Shown: piece by piece, positions 1-9,772 of the stretch
Position numbering within the stretch: the first letter of the stretch is position 1
Layout of the letters: the number at the start of each line of letters is the position of its first letter
Source of the DNA: Atriophallophorus winterbourni
Taxonomy: Eukaryota > Platyhelminthes > Trematoda > Plagiorchiida > Microphallidae
DNA: 64,000 nt
Reading direction: 5' to 3'
Assembly (NCBI GenBank): GCA_013407085.1
Contig: JACCGJ010000211.1
Coordinates: forward strand, 1 to 64,000
Program-made: the position numbers and the translations under genes
Notes under the pieces: generated by a model
What the model saw: only the letters and a program-made list of their open reading frames with translations
Told to the model about the DNA's origin: nothing
The model's database searches: none

Positions 1-1040
1 TTAACCCCGATACCTTGTGATATAGTGCGTAATATCTGTGCAAATAATAATTGAAATAAATAACTGTGATAGTTTAGTATTCTATCAACTTCAACGGGAA
101 CCGAACACCGACCCTAAGAATTTCAAACATCCTAAAAATAGATGAAATCAATATGTACCGATGCAGACTCTTTAATACAATGTTTTTGATACAGGTTATA
201 ACGAATCGTTGAAAAGTATATCATAATGTAAACGCCAGAAGTGACTTTTTATCGCACCTACACGAAAGATGTGCAAGAACACCACATTCAGTACATGAAG
301 TGGTCCAAACGTTTGACGACGACAAAGGAAAAACTCGCAAGAAATAAAATCGGGAACTCGAGAGGGAATGTGAACAACATTCGGGGCACACTGGGGGGCA
401 TATGGTACGCGAAGCAGTTTCTAAACGATTTGCAATTCGTTTGAGGTCGGTCATTGAAACCTGAAACGTACTCATGAGCACGAAAACGATTAACACACCA
501 TAGCGGTTACAACGGGCAAAGGCAGGCTTGTGACTTGGTTGTTGTATGGAGATGTGTTTATAAATGGGTCTTGTGTATTGTGTTAAAATATTTGGGGCAA
601 TGTTTTGTAGGGAGTGAGTCTTGCGGTGTTATTCGTAACACAATTGTCGGGTGTGACACTTGAATTGAGTGTTCTTAACCTGATGGATATCCAAGTAATC
701 AAAGTAGCAAGTCCTCTATATTGTAATACTTTACTGGACCGCATTAACAAAACATTTCTATTTCAAGACTGTTTGTGTAAATTACACTGAATATAAAAGT
801 CTGATAATATGTTTCAAATTTAACACCTTCATTTTTAGTGGCGTTTAATCAATTAATTACATGCAAACATCTTGCTTATAAGAACGAGCAATACTGGCGT
901 ACGGTCGTATTTTTTGTTGCTCTGACACTTTTGCCCGTTTCTTCGCCAAATCAACTCGGATTTTAACCGTTCAAATACTTCTTGCTGTAGCAAAAAGTTT
1001 TTGAACGGAATTTATACGTTTTGATCTGGTCCGTCGATTA
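1..1040. other. No supported gene
   Basis: AT-rich sequence. The short open frames present show no family motif, no splice context and no recognisable repeat. I see nothing that can be named here. Confidence 0.5.
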
Positions 1041-1366
1041 ACAGCAAAGTTACCGTTTCAACGTAAATATCTCGGTTTGCTCACGCGTGCAAACTTTCTC
1101 CCACAGTTAACTATCGTACGGTTTTTGCTTTCATTGCAAAGATCACATCGAACTACACATTTTGATACGCCATTCTGTGCTCTACTTCGTGAGGTTATCG
1201 AGTTATCACGGATTATTCGCAAAATGACCAAATCAAGAATTATAACCCAGCTAAATCGACCAGTCGAACGGACGACCATTCTTCAACCGGTCGTCCCAAT
1301 TCAGCTTACAATGCGTGGTCGAATCATGAGATCCAACACCCACGCGAAAAATCGATCGATCATGGT

Positions 1367-2534
1367 GTGCATACGACGGTTGTTCCCCCGACAGCGACAT
1401 CAAACCACCTTGACCTCTGCGCCAAGTGCCTGTACCCGGTAAGCAATGATAGTGCATTGGTTAAATGTATTTTTTGTGATTTACATGTGCACGTGGCCTG
1501 CGATGAGACTTTGACCGATGAGTGTGCAAAGATCGTGAATGATCAAAACCTCCCATCCGTTTGCTATTTCTGTATTGACTGTAGAAATTCAATAGCGAAT
1601 CGTAATCCCAAGAGTACACAATTCTCTGCTAGAAACGAGACTAATACAATAGAGAAAAGGTTATTGAAAATAGAAGAGGAACTTGCAAATTTAAAGAATT
1701 CTCTACGACCAATAATCAAGACTAAAACAGTCGAATTGAATAATGGAACACGCTCGACCTCACCGCCACAGAGTGCTTCTAAAAAGGTTAAATTACGCGA
1801 CACTGAAGTGATACTTAAAAAGGCCTTGAAGCAGAAACCATCTACGTCGAACGCTCCTTTGGCCAAAGTTGCCACGAAAAATACTTCGCTTAATGTTATC
1901 TGCACCGATTCGGCACCAACTGAAACGCCCCTGGTGGTAAAAAAAATCATACAGAGAAATGCTTTTGCGGTCGACCTCCGCTGCACAATCTGAGCCTGGC
2001 ACACTAAACCTAAATCAAAAAGCCTCACATTCTATGAAGAATGACCGGACACGCGACAAGCATTCTCATTCATTAAGCATAATATGTACGAATGTTAAAG
2101 AGTCCGGCGAGAGCTTGTTAGATAGAAAACACAAACACGACCTCGACATATGGTCTCAAATTTGTCAACAGTTGCAAATTGAGCATGTTACTCCTGACAA
2201 ACTGATTCGTCTAACTCGCCATTCCACCTCCCCTCATAGTGATCAACCTCGGTTACTAAGAGTCACACTGAAGTGCGAGGCTGATATCGAAAACATACTG
2301 CTAAATTCGTACCGACTAAAGACGGATCCGACTTCAAATTGCCGGATATATCCTGATGTGCCATGGTGGGAACGGAAGGGTGCCTCAAACACTAAGGAAA
2401 AACGGTATCGCGGAGTATGGTTCTACTTGGGGTACCAGAAAATACCACTGAAGCATCGGGACAGGAAACAGCAGATCATGACTTCAAGCAGTGGCGTTAC
2501 ATTGCGTCTTTGCTTATTATTTCTAACGTTGTGA
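1367..2534 (+). pseudogene. CR1-like LINE ORF1 remnant, frameshifted
   Basis: The first part (1367-1993) encodes a cysteine-rich PHD-like finger starting CAKCLYPVSN and continuing with CYFCIDC, followed by a charged linker. This is the usual N-terminus of ORF1 in CR1-like non-LTR retrotransposons. The frame is then lost and a second overlapping frame (1959-2534) continues with RLLRVTLKCEAD and RIYPDVPWWERK, which resembles the nucleic-acid-binding part of the same ORF1 type. The protein would have acted as RNA chaperone in the retrotransposon particle. The frameshifts make it a dead copy. Confidence 0.6.
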
Positions 2535-2908
2535 TCACTGACACTTGCCGGGTGCCTTTTTCAATAAACTATAAAGGAGACGGACCGAAACCTCTCAGGA
2601 TTACCTTTTTAACTACCGACATGGCTGAATTGGTCAAGTCCGAATGGAAAATAGCAAAACGTGCATTACCGAAAGACATTAGACTTTGTCCACCGAGACC
2701 AAGTACCATGAGTGAGACACATTCGCGGCTGGGGGCGGTAGACGACAGCGTTCCCACCGAAACGGAAGCAATCAATACATCAAAAAACGTAGTGGTTCTA
2801 TGGAATGCGCTACCGCAAGATGTTGTGAATGCAACGACAATTGATGTTTTCAAATCGAAATTGGATGCATACGTCAAACAAAACCCTGAATTTGGCCCGG
2901 TGTATTGA
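2417..2908 (+). pseudogene. Deletion derivative: CR1 ORF1 core fused to RT C-terminus
   Basis: This 163-codon frame starts with a second ORF1-type domain (PRPST preceded by KPLRITFLTTDMAELVKS) and then passes without a stop into VVVLWNALPQDVVNA and TIDVFKSKLDAYVKQNP, the typical last residues of a CR1 reverse transcriptase. The endonuclease and nearly all of the RT are missing, so about 2.5 kb of element has been removed between them. A short tandem tail of the type attcttg lies at 3005-3034, as expected at a CR1 3' end. Confidence 0.6.
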
Positions 2909-3094
2909 AGCAACACGAACCCAAAAACCTTAACAATGTGATTTTGATTAAATTTTTTCCGCAATAGTTGTCATCCAATGGTACGTGTAAAGCATTAGCT
3001 TTTTATCACCATAAATCTTGATTCTTGATTCTTGAGGAGACCTTATCTTACTTTACAAAACATTCCATACCCCGAACCATTCCTTAGAGGATTT

Positions 3095-3430
3095 ATTCAC
3101 GCGAAGCGATACGAGGAATTATCGGACACATGAATATGTGCTGGTCGTACCCCATTCTCGCCTGAACTGTACAAGGTATTTTTACTCTGTCGGTGTCTGT
3201 TTTACTTGGAATAGTTTACCTTCAACCGTCGCTCACGCCACTAGCTTGCATGACTTTAAAACGAAATTAGATGAATTTTTATTGCATTATTAGTTTCCAG
3301 AACACTTTTATACTGTTTAATCTATGTTCTTATGTTGTTTATACACTTAAATTTCAATTTTTACCATCCTAGATTGTTAAGCTTGTTGCTTTTTAGACCA
3401 TTAAAAACCTTGAATTACCTTGAATGGCAT
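3095..3430 (+). pseudogene. CR1-like RT C-terminal fragment with 3' tail
   Basis: Conceptual translation around 3100-3292 gives FTWNSLPSTVAHATSLHDFK and then KTKLDEFLLHY plus stop, the standard end of CR1/L2 RT proteins. A tail of repeated ccttgaatt units follows near 3405-3425. It lies immediately downstream of the previous fragment and is probably a second 5'-truncated insertion. Confidence 0.55.
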
Positions 3431-3439
3431 GTAAGACTC

Positions 3440-4540
3440 CGTTGAAATTAATAATTTTGCGTGACGCGAGTTCATTGAATCAAATATAAACAGTCAAACC
3501 GATGAGTTATGCGGAAAGGAAATGTAAAAATATCACTTGTAAGGCCTTATTCTGTTGAGTGACATCCGTGCTGAGTGAGTTTCACTAAGAGAAGCAATTA
3601 TATCTTGCTATTTGACCATATTACTAAGTGATAATTTCTTTTATTTTCTGATAAATTTGTCAGTTTTGAGAAAAAATTCATGTTGACACTCAGCAATTCG
3701 TCATCTTTACAGAGGATTGAATAAGAAGTTGTACTCGGGCTTTCAAAGAATCTCTCGGTACAGAAACGATCAACCGAGTGCAAATGACTCTTATATACAA
3801 TGAGTGATGATAATGAGGTGCAGAAACCGATAATCGTCCTGCGTAGTTGAGAACCACGTCAAATGGCAAGGGCCGCATTTACATCCCTCTCTGAATCATA
3901 TCATCTAGAAGAGTCCATCCCAAAGAAAACAGCAATTGCAAAGACTACATATCTCAGGTCCGTATCCTACGCAGAAGTAGCTCGAAAGAATTTGATTGAC
4001 ACCATCTAGTGCAGATATTTGTAATATCGCAAAAGCATAACAACAGATAGACAAGCAAATATCTTAGATTCCGGCATTTAATAGGACAAATGAAAATGAC
4101 GATATCGTCACCATGCGTAATAAGTCCCATGTTCAATCAATAAACAATGATTCAGGGAGTCATTAGTGGTAATTATCATCTCAACGGAATAAACTACTGA
4201 GTAAGCATTGAATCGTTTTCATGAAAATTTCTGATAAACTTCAGTATGTAATCTTGGTGGTTTCAGTCTTTAGACTAGGAAGAAGAACAGTCACACCGAA
4301 GGAATTCTCAAAGCGTTAAACATTTTAACTAGGTTCCGCAGTGTTATTTCTTAGGAAATTTATTAAATTAAAAGAAGAAACATTCTGAAAATGCTGATAA
4401 GACTCTCTCAGATCGTTTAAAACATATTTACTCTCGTTACCGAAAGTAAGGAACGGAAAGAAGCGCGGTACAATATGCTGCGGATTTCTAGGTAATCAAG
4501 AGAAGACCTTATATACGATGAACACTCTCACAATACAATT
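3440..4540. other. No supported gene
   Basis: AT-rich, no coding frame with recognisable motifs on either strand, no clear repeat boundary. Confidence 0.4.
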
Positions 4541-4554
4541 CCAGCTGTACTTTA

Positions 4555-7400
4555 TTCAAATCAATATAAATAAATAAATGATACATTTTTGGGCGTCCAA
4601 GCAAGCTAAACATGATCAATAGTTATCACATTGTTTGTATAAACATAGTTAAATATTTCTAATCGTAAATTATTCCTCAATATCAATTATGCAATTGGGA
4701 ATTTTTCAGTTCGTTAAAATAATAAGGGAAACGGAAACAAATTATTTTCACAAATATATGCTGTTTTGTTCGGAATGAAATATAGTAATGAGAAAAAATT
4801 AGTGTCTTAAAGAATATTGAATTTTGAAGAATGTGTTGATCGAAGATAAAGGAAATCGCGATGAGGTTGAGTAGTTAGAATCTTCTGTTACGATTGTTCG
4901 AAATATAAGTCTGTTTTGAACGGAAGACGTATTTCTCGCAAGTTTTCGTAGAAGATTCAGTGCAGGATTGTGGTATCCTCTATGAGCCAGTTTTGTCAAC
5001 GTGTATGTGAACGAAGTAATATCGAAGGTAAATACTAATGGGCCAGTTGAATGTCTAATATGGAAGTTTTAAAACTAATTTCTCTGTTATTACCGAGGAA
5101 TGCTATGATTAAATATTGCTTCTAACGAGATATCTGGGTTGAAAAGTTTTGGTAACATTTTAACAGTTGGGGATGAATCTAGATGTGTTTTAAAATCCTG
5201 TAAATAGGCGCAAAGTCTTATGTTTTCAAGAGAAGATTCTAGAGTTTAGCATACTTATTCAGGTAAAGGTTCTACTTTACTCTCGTGCGTAATATTCTTA
5301 TTTCCAGTATGATAACTTGATTGCTTAAATTATGCCCACAAGCTTGTAGGAAACGAAAAGCAGAATTTATATCTATGATATCAGATGTTATTACTCTGAA
5401 AAACATCATTAGGTTGTGTCTAAATCTAAAGAACCATAGATGTTGTAGCTTGAGCTACTTATACTTTTCTCTTTGTGATTGATTCGAGCTATTTCCAATG
5501 ACTGATTTGGTAAAAGTACGTTGTATATTTTCAAAATGATGCTCTCGGATTTGTTTATACTGCTAATCAAAGAGAGGCATAGTGAACAGTTGATACAGTT
5601 CTAACTCACAGTATGGATGTGTAAAGAACTTATGTATCAAATTTACAAACTGCTTCGCCTTCGAGATCACGTGATGAATGTAAGCGATACAGAATAACCG
5701 AATCCCAGATCTCGTGTGTACTCGATCATTTGAATAGCCTTATTATAAGGAAGTATTAATGTATCAGTCATTGCCCATCCTAAAAACGGGAACTTAGATT
5801 TATCTGCAGAGAATGAGAGACCATTATTTGCGGCCAAATCTTTGTTCTCCCTGACAATTTAAGTTTGTTTTTTTGAATATTTGAAACAAATGTCTACTTT
5901 CCTGCCACTTGCAAACGAGAATATTTTATTATGAGATATGACTGTATGTACATCGATTATATATAAAATTAAAATTAAGGGACACTGCTTTATATCACGA
6001 CTCCTGTGATTGACAGGGTGCACGATCTGTGACCATTGACCTCAACGCAGTATGTTCGATTTGTTAAAAAAAGAGGTGAGCTAAGAGAGAAGATTCCCAC
6101 CCATATCAAATGAACTTAGCCCCGCTAGTGACAGTTTATGTGGTGCTGCGTCGAAAGGTTTAGTTATATCAAGAAAGGCAACGATGAAAACACAAACATT
6201 CTCAATTGAACTTGTGATACAATTTAGGTATTTTAATTTGCGAGTGATGCAGGATCTTTTGTTGAGGGAGCCGTGCTGTGCCTTAGAATAGATACTGGGT
6301 GTAAGTTATTCTAGTATTGCAATCTTTATAATTTTTTTAAAATACTCTTGATAAGGAGGCTCTATGCTTTATCGGTCGGTAGTTCGTGTCTAAGTGTTTC
6401 GAGACACACTTGTATCTGGGTATAACAATTGAGTTTTCACTTTCTGCTGGAAAGTAACCAGATCCGATATATGCGTTTAATAAGTTTCACGAGATAACTT
6501 GAAATTCTTTGCAACTATTTTGCATATGGCTAAAGGTATGCCTGCTACGTCAAATTTAAGACTGACAGTTGCTTGCTGACAGGATTAACTTATGTCACTC
6601 AGGTTCATAATCAAAGCATCCGGTGTACCAGCCGAGGGATTTTGACCGGCTGTATAAACGTGGTAGGATTTGTTGTAGGTAGATTTGTTGTATTGAAGGA
6701 ATTATTCAATGAAAGATTCAGGGGAATTAATGATTGTTTCAGCTAAGAATGAATTACAATATTTGATAATGAAATCAATGTTGATTTGAATGGTGGATAA
6801 TCTTAACTTCAAAAGCTTACTTAGTTATTTAAGGTTATCCTGACTTATAACGGCTTTGTTTTCATTGGATCTAAGTGTGTTGTCTAAAGCATAACCGTGA
6901 CATCTTGATGGTTTTCAAAAACGAAGGAGAGCGATTATGTTATGCGTTTTCATGGCAACAGAATGTGATTCCATTATGTTCGTTTTTCCTAGGCTGTCGT
7001 TAATCTTTTACACCTGATGAGATTACATAACGCCTTCATGAATAACTATTTATTTTTTAATTAAATGTTGTAGAGACCGTTGTGGAATCACTAGAGGGGA
7101 AGAATCGACATCAGTCTTCTTTTCTAATGAATTTTCAAATTAGATTCCAGTTAATGTGGTTGTAGTTTGCTTATCATTAGATGTCTCAGAAGAGTTGACA
7201 GAAACATTGGCGCATAATCTTTGGAATGATAATAGTTTATGGTTACCGTTAAATAACAATGAAATTTCCTCCAGGATAGCCATGGACAGGTTCAGAGTGA
7301 GGACTAGGTGTAGGATATTGCCATTTCTAGTAGGGTTGTCAATAAATTGCTTATATCCTATTAAGTCTTGCTGTGACAACATGGGCGGTTAATTGGCACA
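4555..7400 (-). pseudogene. Decayed CR1/L2-like LINE, minus strand
   Basis: Scattered pieces of one element can be read on the minus strand in the correct order. 7382-7140 gives an endonuclease-like stretch (FIDNPTRNGNILHLVLTL). About 6250-6090 gives the RT motif VFIVAFLDITKPFDAAPHKL, matching the LDFSKAFD block. About 5570-5340 gives IENIQRTFTKSVIG, the C-terminal QRRFTKR block. About 4870-4800 gives SSINTFFKIQY, the SxNTFK end. Between them the frame is broken many times, so this is an old copy. Its 3' end is probably near the short aaataaat repeats at 4567. Confidence 0.5.
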
Positions 7401-7439
7401 TGCTCTATACACTGGTAGGCAACATGATTATATCAACGC

Positions 7440-8085
7440 CCTCAGCACACACGGAGTTCCGTGGGGTAAAATATATTAAGGAAATAGGAATCATAGACTC
7501 CACAAACTTTAAGTGGGCTGACCAAAATGCTGCTGCGACTCAAAGGGCAGGAGGGAACACTTTCGAATACGTTCAGCCCTAACTTGCAGAAAACCTGAGG
7601 TGCTGTTGCCCCTCTACAAGGCAGTAGTAAGGCCACATCCAGAATAATGTATCCAGGCTTGGAAGCGGTATTACGAGAAGGATATTGTGCAGCTAGAGAA
7701 CGTACAGGAGCTGTCCACTCGCATAATCGAGGGTTTAGCGAACACCAACTCTGTAAATCATCTATTACTATTAGGACTTTTCTCGTTTAAGAGGAGGCAG
7801 CTTAAGGGTGATCTTATAGAGAACTTCAAAGTTGTCAATGGATTAAGCTGTCTCTAATTCAATGAATTCTTCCGGTTCTCTCCTTTGGTTGGTACACGTG
7901 TGCAAATTCTTAAGCTAAGTAACCAGCACACCAGGCTGGAATCCAGAACTCACTTCTTTAGCATCAGTGTAGTGAACACGTAGAACTTACTCTTCGCATA
8001 ACTAATCTCGGCAACTTCACTAAATGAGTTCAAACATGGGCTGGACGAAAGGTGGCAGGTACTCTTTCCCGAGCATTACACTTAG
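7440..8085 (+). pseudogene. CR1-like RT C-terminal fragment
   Basis: The DNA is visibly homologous to 11,960-12,570 of the intact element described below. Shared blocks include FKWADQNAAATQRA (compare FKWEDQCAAAAQRA) and the downstream stretches ctctacaaggcagtagt and gagaacgtacaggag. Several stops and indels interrupt it. It is a 5'-truncated relative of the neighbouring full-length element, in the same orientation and about 340 bp upstream of it. Confidence 0.7.
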
Positions 8086-8289
8086 GACTAAATCCATCCC
8101 TATTTATTGTCAAAAACAACAAATCTTTTGGGAAAATCTTTGAGAAACACACAAATCATTTCTTCTCCATTTTTTTCATTTTGGTTAAAATTAACTATTG
8201 TCCATCGTCTTTTTATTCGATCAGACATGCAACATGCATGAACTTGCGCGGTACGTTCAACTTGGTTGTATTTTCCACGCTCTGCTAAA

Positions 8290-8461
8290 AATTATTTCGC
8301 ATTTTCGCTATTCTGTGAAATACTGTAAAATATACTAACTATTTTACTACCCTATAAAAAGCAAATCGTCTATTATATTTCGTGCTGATTAATTACGCTT
8401 GTGATTAAATCAGTCTATAATCTTGCTGGTACATTATCTTACTTATATCTCTCGCCGTACG
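8290..8461 (+). promoter_or_regulatory. Presumed 5' UTR/promoter region of CR1-like element
   Basis: Non-coding sequence directly before the ORF1 start codon. I see no defined promoter motif; the label rests on position only. Confidence 0.3.
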
Positions 8462-9772
8462 ATGAGTACAGTTAATGCTTGCCTCAACGGCAATTGCTGC
8501 AAGAAAGTGGCCAGGGGCATTGAGTGCACAGCGTGCAAGCGTTGGGCTCACCCTAGCTGCTCTGGTATACATAAATCCCACTATGGGATTTATGCAAAGT
8601 ACCGCTGGTTACAGTGGTATTGCAGCTCCTGCCATAAGGCTGCCAGTGACGCTGCTTTTGTTATTGTAAAGCCTCAAAATAGTGAAATTTCGCCTAGCAC
8701 GTCTAACGTAGTACCCACTCAAACCTATGCATATGTTTTGAGCGCAAACCTGAGCCCGGGGACAACTGCAGTCAAGGCGGAAGTTGACCAAGTTAACCAT
8801 CCTCCCAAGGAGGCCAATGTACGGAGAACTTTGAAAAAACGTGCGAATAAAAAATCTAGATTAGCTGCAGCTGAGAGGAAAGTCGAACAGGTTAGCCAGG
8901 TAACCCGTCCACCCAGGCAAGCTGCCACCCCCAAAGTGGCCAGTGTAGCTGGCACCTCCAAGAAGCGTACTAAGGCCAGTAAGGTTAATACACGAAAACG
9001 GCAACATTCAATTGATGCCGGTTCGCCTATGCTGGAGCAAATTATTCAGGAATTAAATGGTTTGCGTCAGCAAATCGAATCACTGCACAGCAATTCCTCT
9101 GCTCCGAAATCTAGAACTAGAAATGTACTAGTTTTTAATCGAGCGGAACCATATATTAAGGAATCTAAGTCTCGCAGAGATCTTGATCGTAGGTGTATAA
9201 ACGATCTTCTCCGAATGGTGGATATGAAGCCTTCTACTTCCACAGTGCGAATCCACCGAGTAGGAAGGTGGAGGATGGGTAACTGCCCTCGACCAATCCT
9301 GGTTGAATTTATTTATCAGGCGGATCGGGATGCATTCATGGCTAGGGCTGAGTATATCGCAAACTCAACGCTAGATAAACTTCAGGTAAAGCCCGACAAC
9401 CCTCCGTCTTGGATTCGGCAAAATGATTCTGATTCCAATAGGAGAAACTTAGCAATAAGAACATCGGTCATTCTTAACCCGGATGCAGCGCAAAACGCTA
9501 TTCAGTCACAGACGGACATACCGAACAGCAATTTGCCACTAGTCTTGTTGTCCGGCCCAGATGAAGTTGATTGTCTTAGCGCAATTGACGATGGCACCCG
9601 AGACGATGACTCCAGTAGTTGCTTCTCTTCTATGGATGCGGTCTCAATTGTCAGGCAACGGTCCGTTACGTTAACGCGAGAGGCTGCCGAAACTGATGCT
9701 CCTGCTCTAAGTAGCACGCCAAAAAACGTGCAGCTCCCTCGGGTGCTTCGACCGAGGGCCAAACAGGACTAG
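8462..9772 (+). CDS. CR1-like LINE ORF1 protein (PHD finger, 436 aa)
   Basis: Uninterrupted frame from the first in-frame ATG (8462) to TAG. Residues about 6-60 form a C4HC3 PHD-type finger (CLNGNCCKKV, ECTACKRWAHPSCSG, WYCSSCH). Residues about 130-185 are lysine/arginine-rich (KKRTKASKVNTRKRQ), suiting RNA binding and nuclear entry. A short coiled coil follows (MLEQIIQELNGLRQQIESLH). Then comes a domain with RNVLVFNRAEPYIKES and RIHRVGRWRMGNCPRPILVE, like the RNA-binding domain of other CR1/L2 ORF1 proteins. The last 19 codons overlap the ORF2 frame, which lies in the -1 phase; see the frameshift signal. The frame looks intact, so the element may be recently active. Confidence 0.85.
   Translation: MSTVNACLNGNCCKKVARGIECTACKRWAHPSCSGIHKSHYGIYAKYRWLQWYCSSCHKAASDAAFVIVKPQNSEISPSTSNVVPTQTYAYVLSANLSPGTTAVKAEVDQVNHPPKEANVRRTLKKRANKKSRLAAAERKVEQVSQVTRPPRQAATPKVASVAGTSKKRTKASKVNTRKRQHSIDAGSPMLEQIIQELNGLRQQIESLHSNSSAPKSRTRNVLVFNRAEPYIKESKSRRDLDRRCINDLLRMVDMKPSTSTVRIHRVGRWRMGNCPRPILVEFIYQADRDAFMARAEYIANSTLDKLQVKPDNPPSWIRQNDSDSNRRNLAIRTSVILNPDAAQNAIQSQTDIPNSNLPLVLLSGPDEVDCLSAIDDGTRDDDSSSCFSSMDAVSIVRQRSVTLTREAAETDAPALSSTPKNVQLPRVLRPRAKQD

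Noticed and set aside
221..496. 91-codon minus-strand frame with several cysteines
   Set aside because: No family motif, overlapping frame on the other strand of similar quality, no transcript context.
7011..7040. CTGATGAG as a further hammerhead
   Set aside because: No GAAA and no stem II follow (gattacataacgcc).
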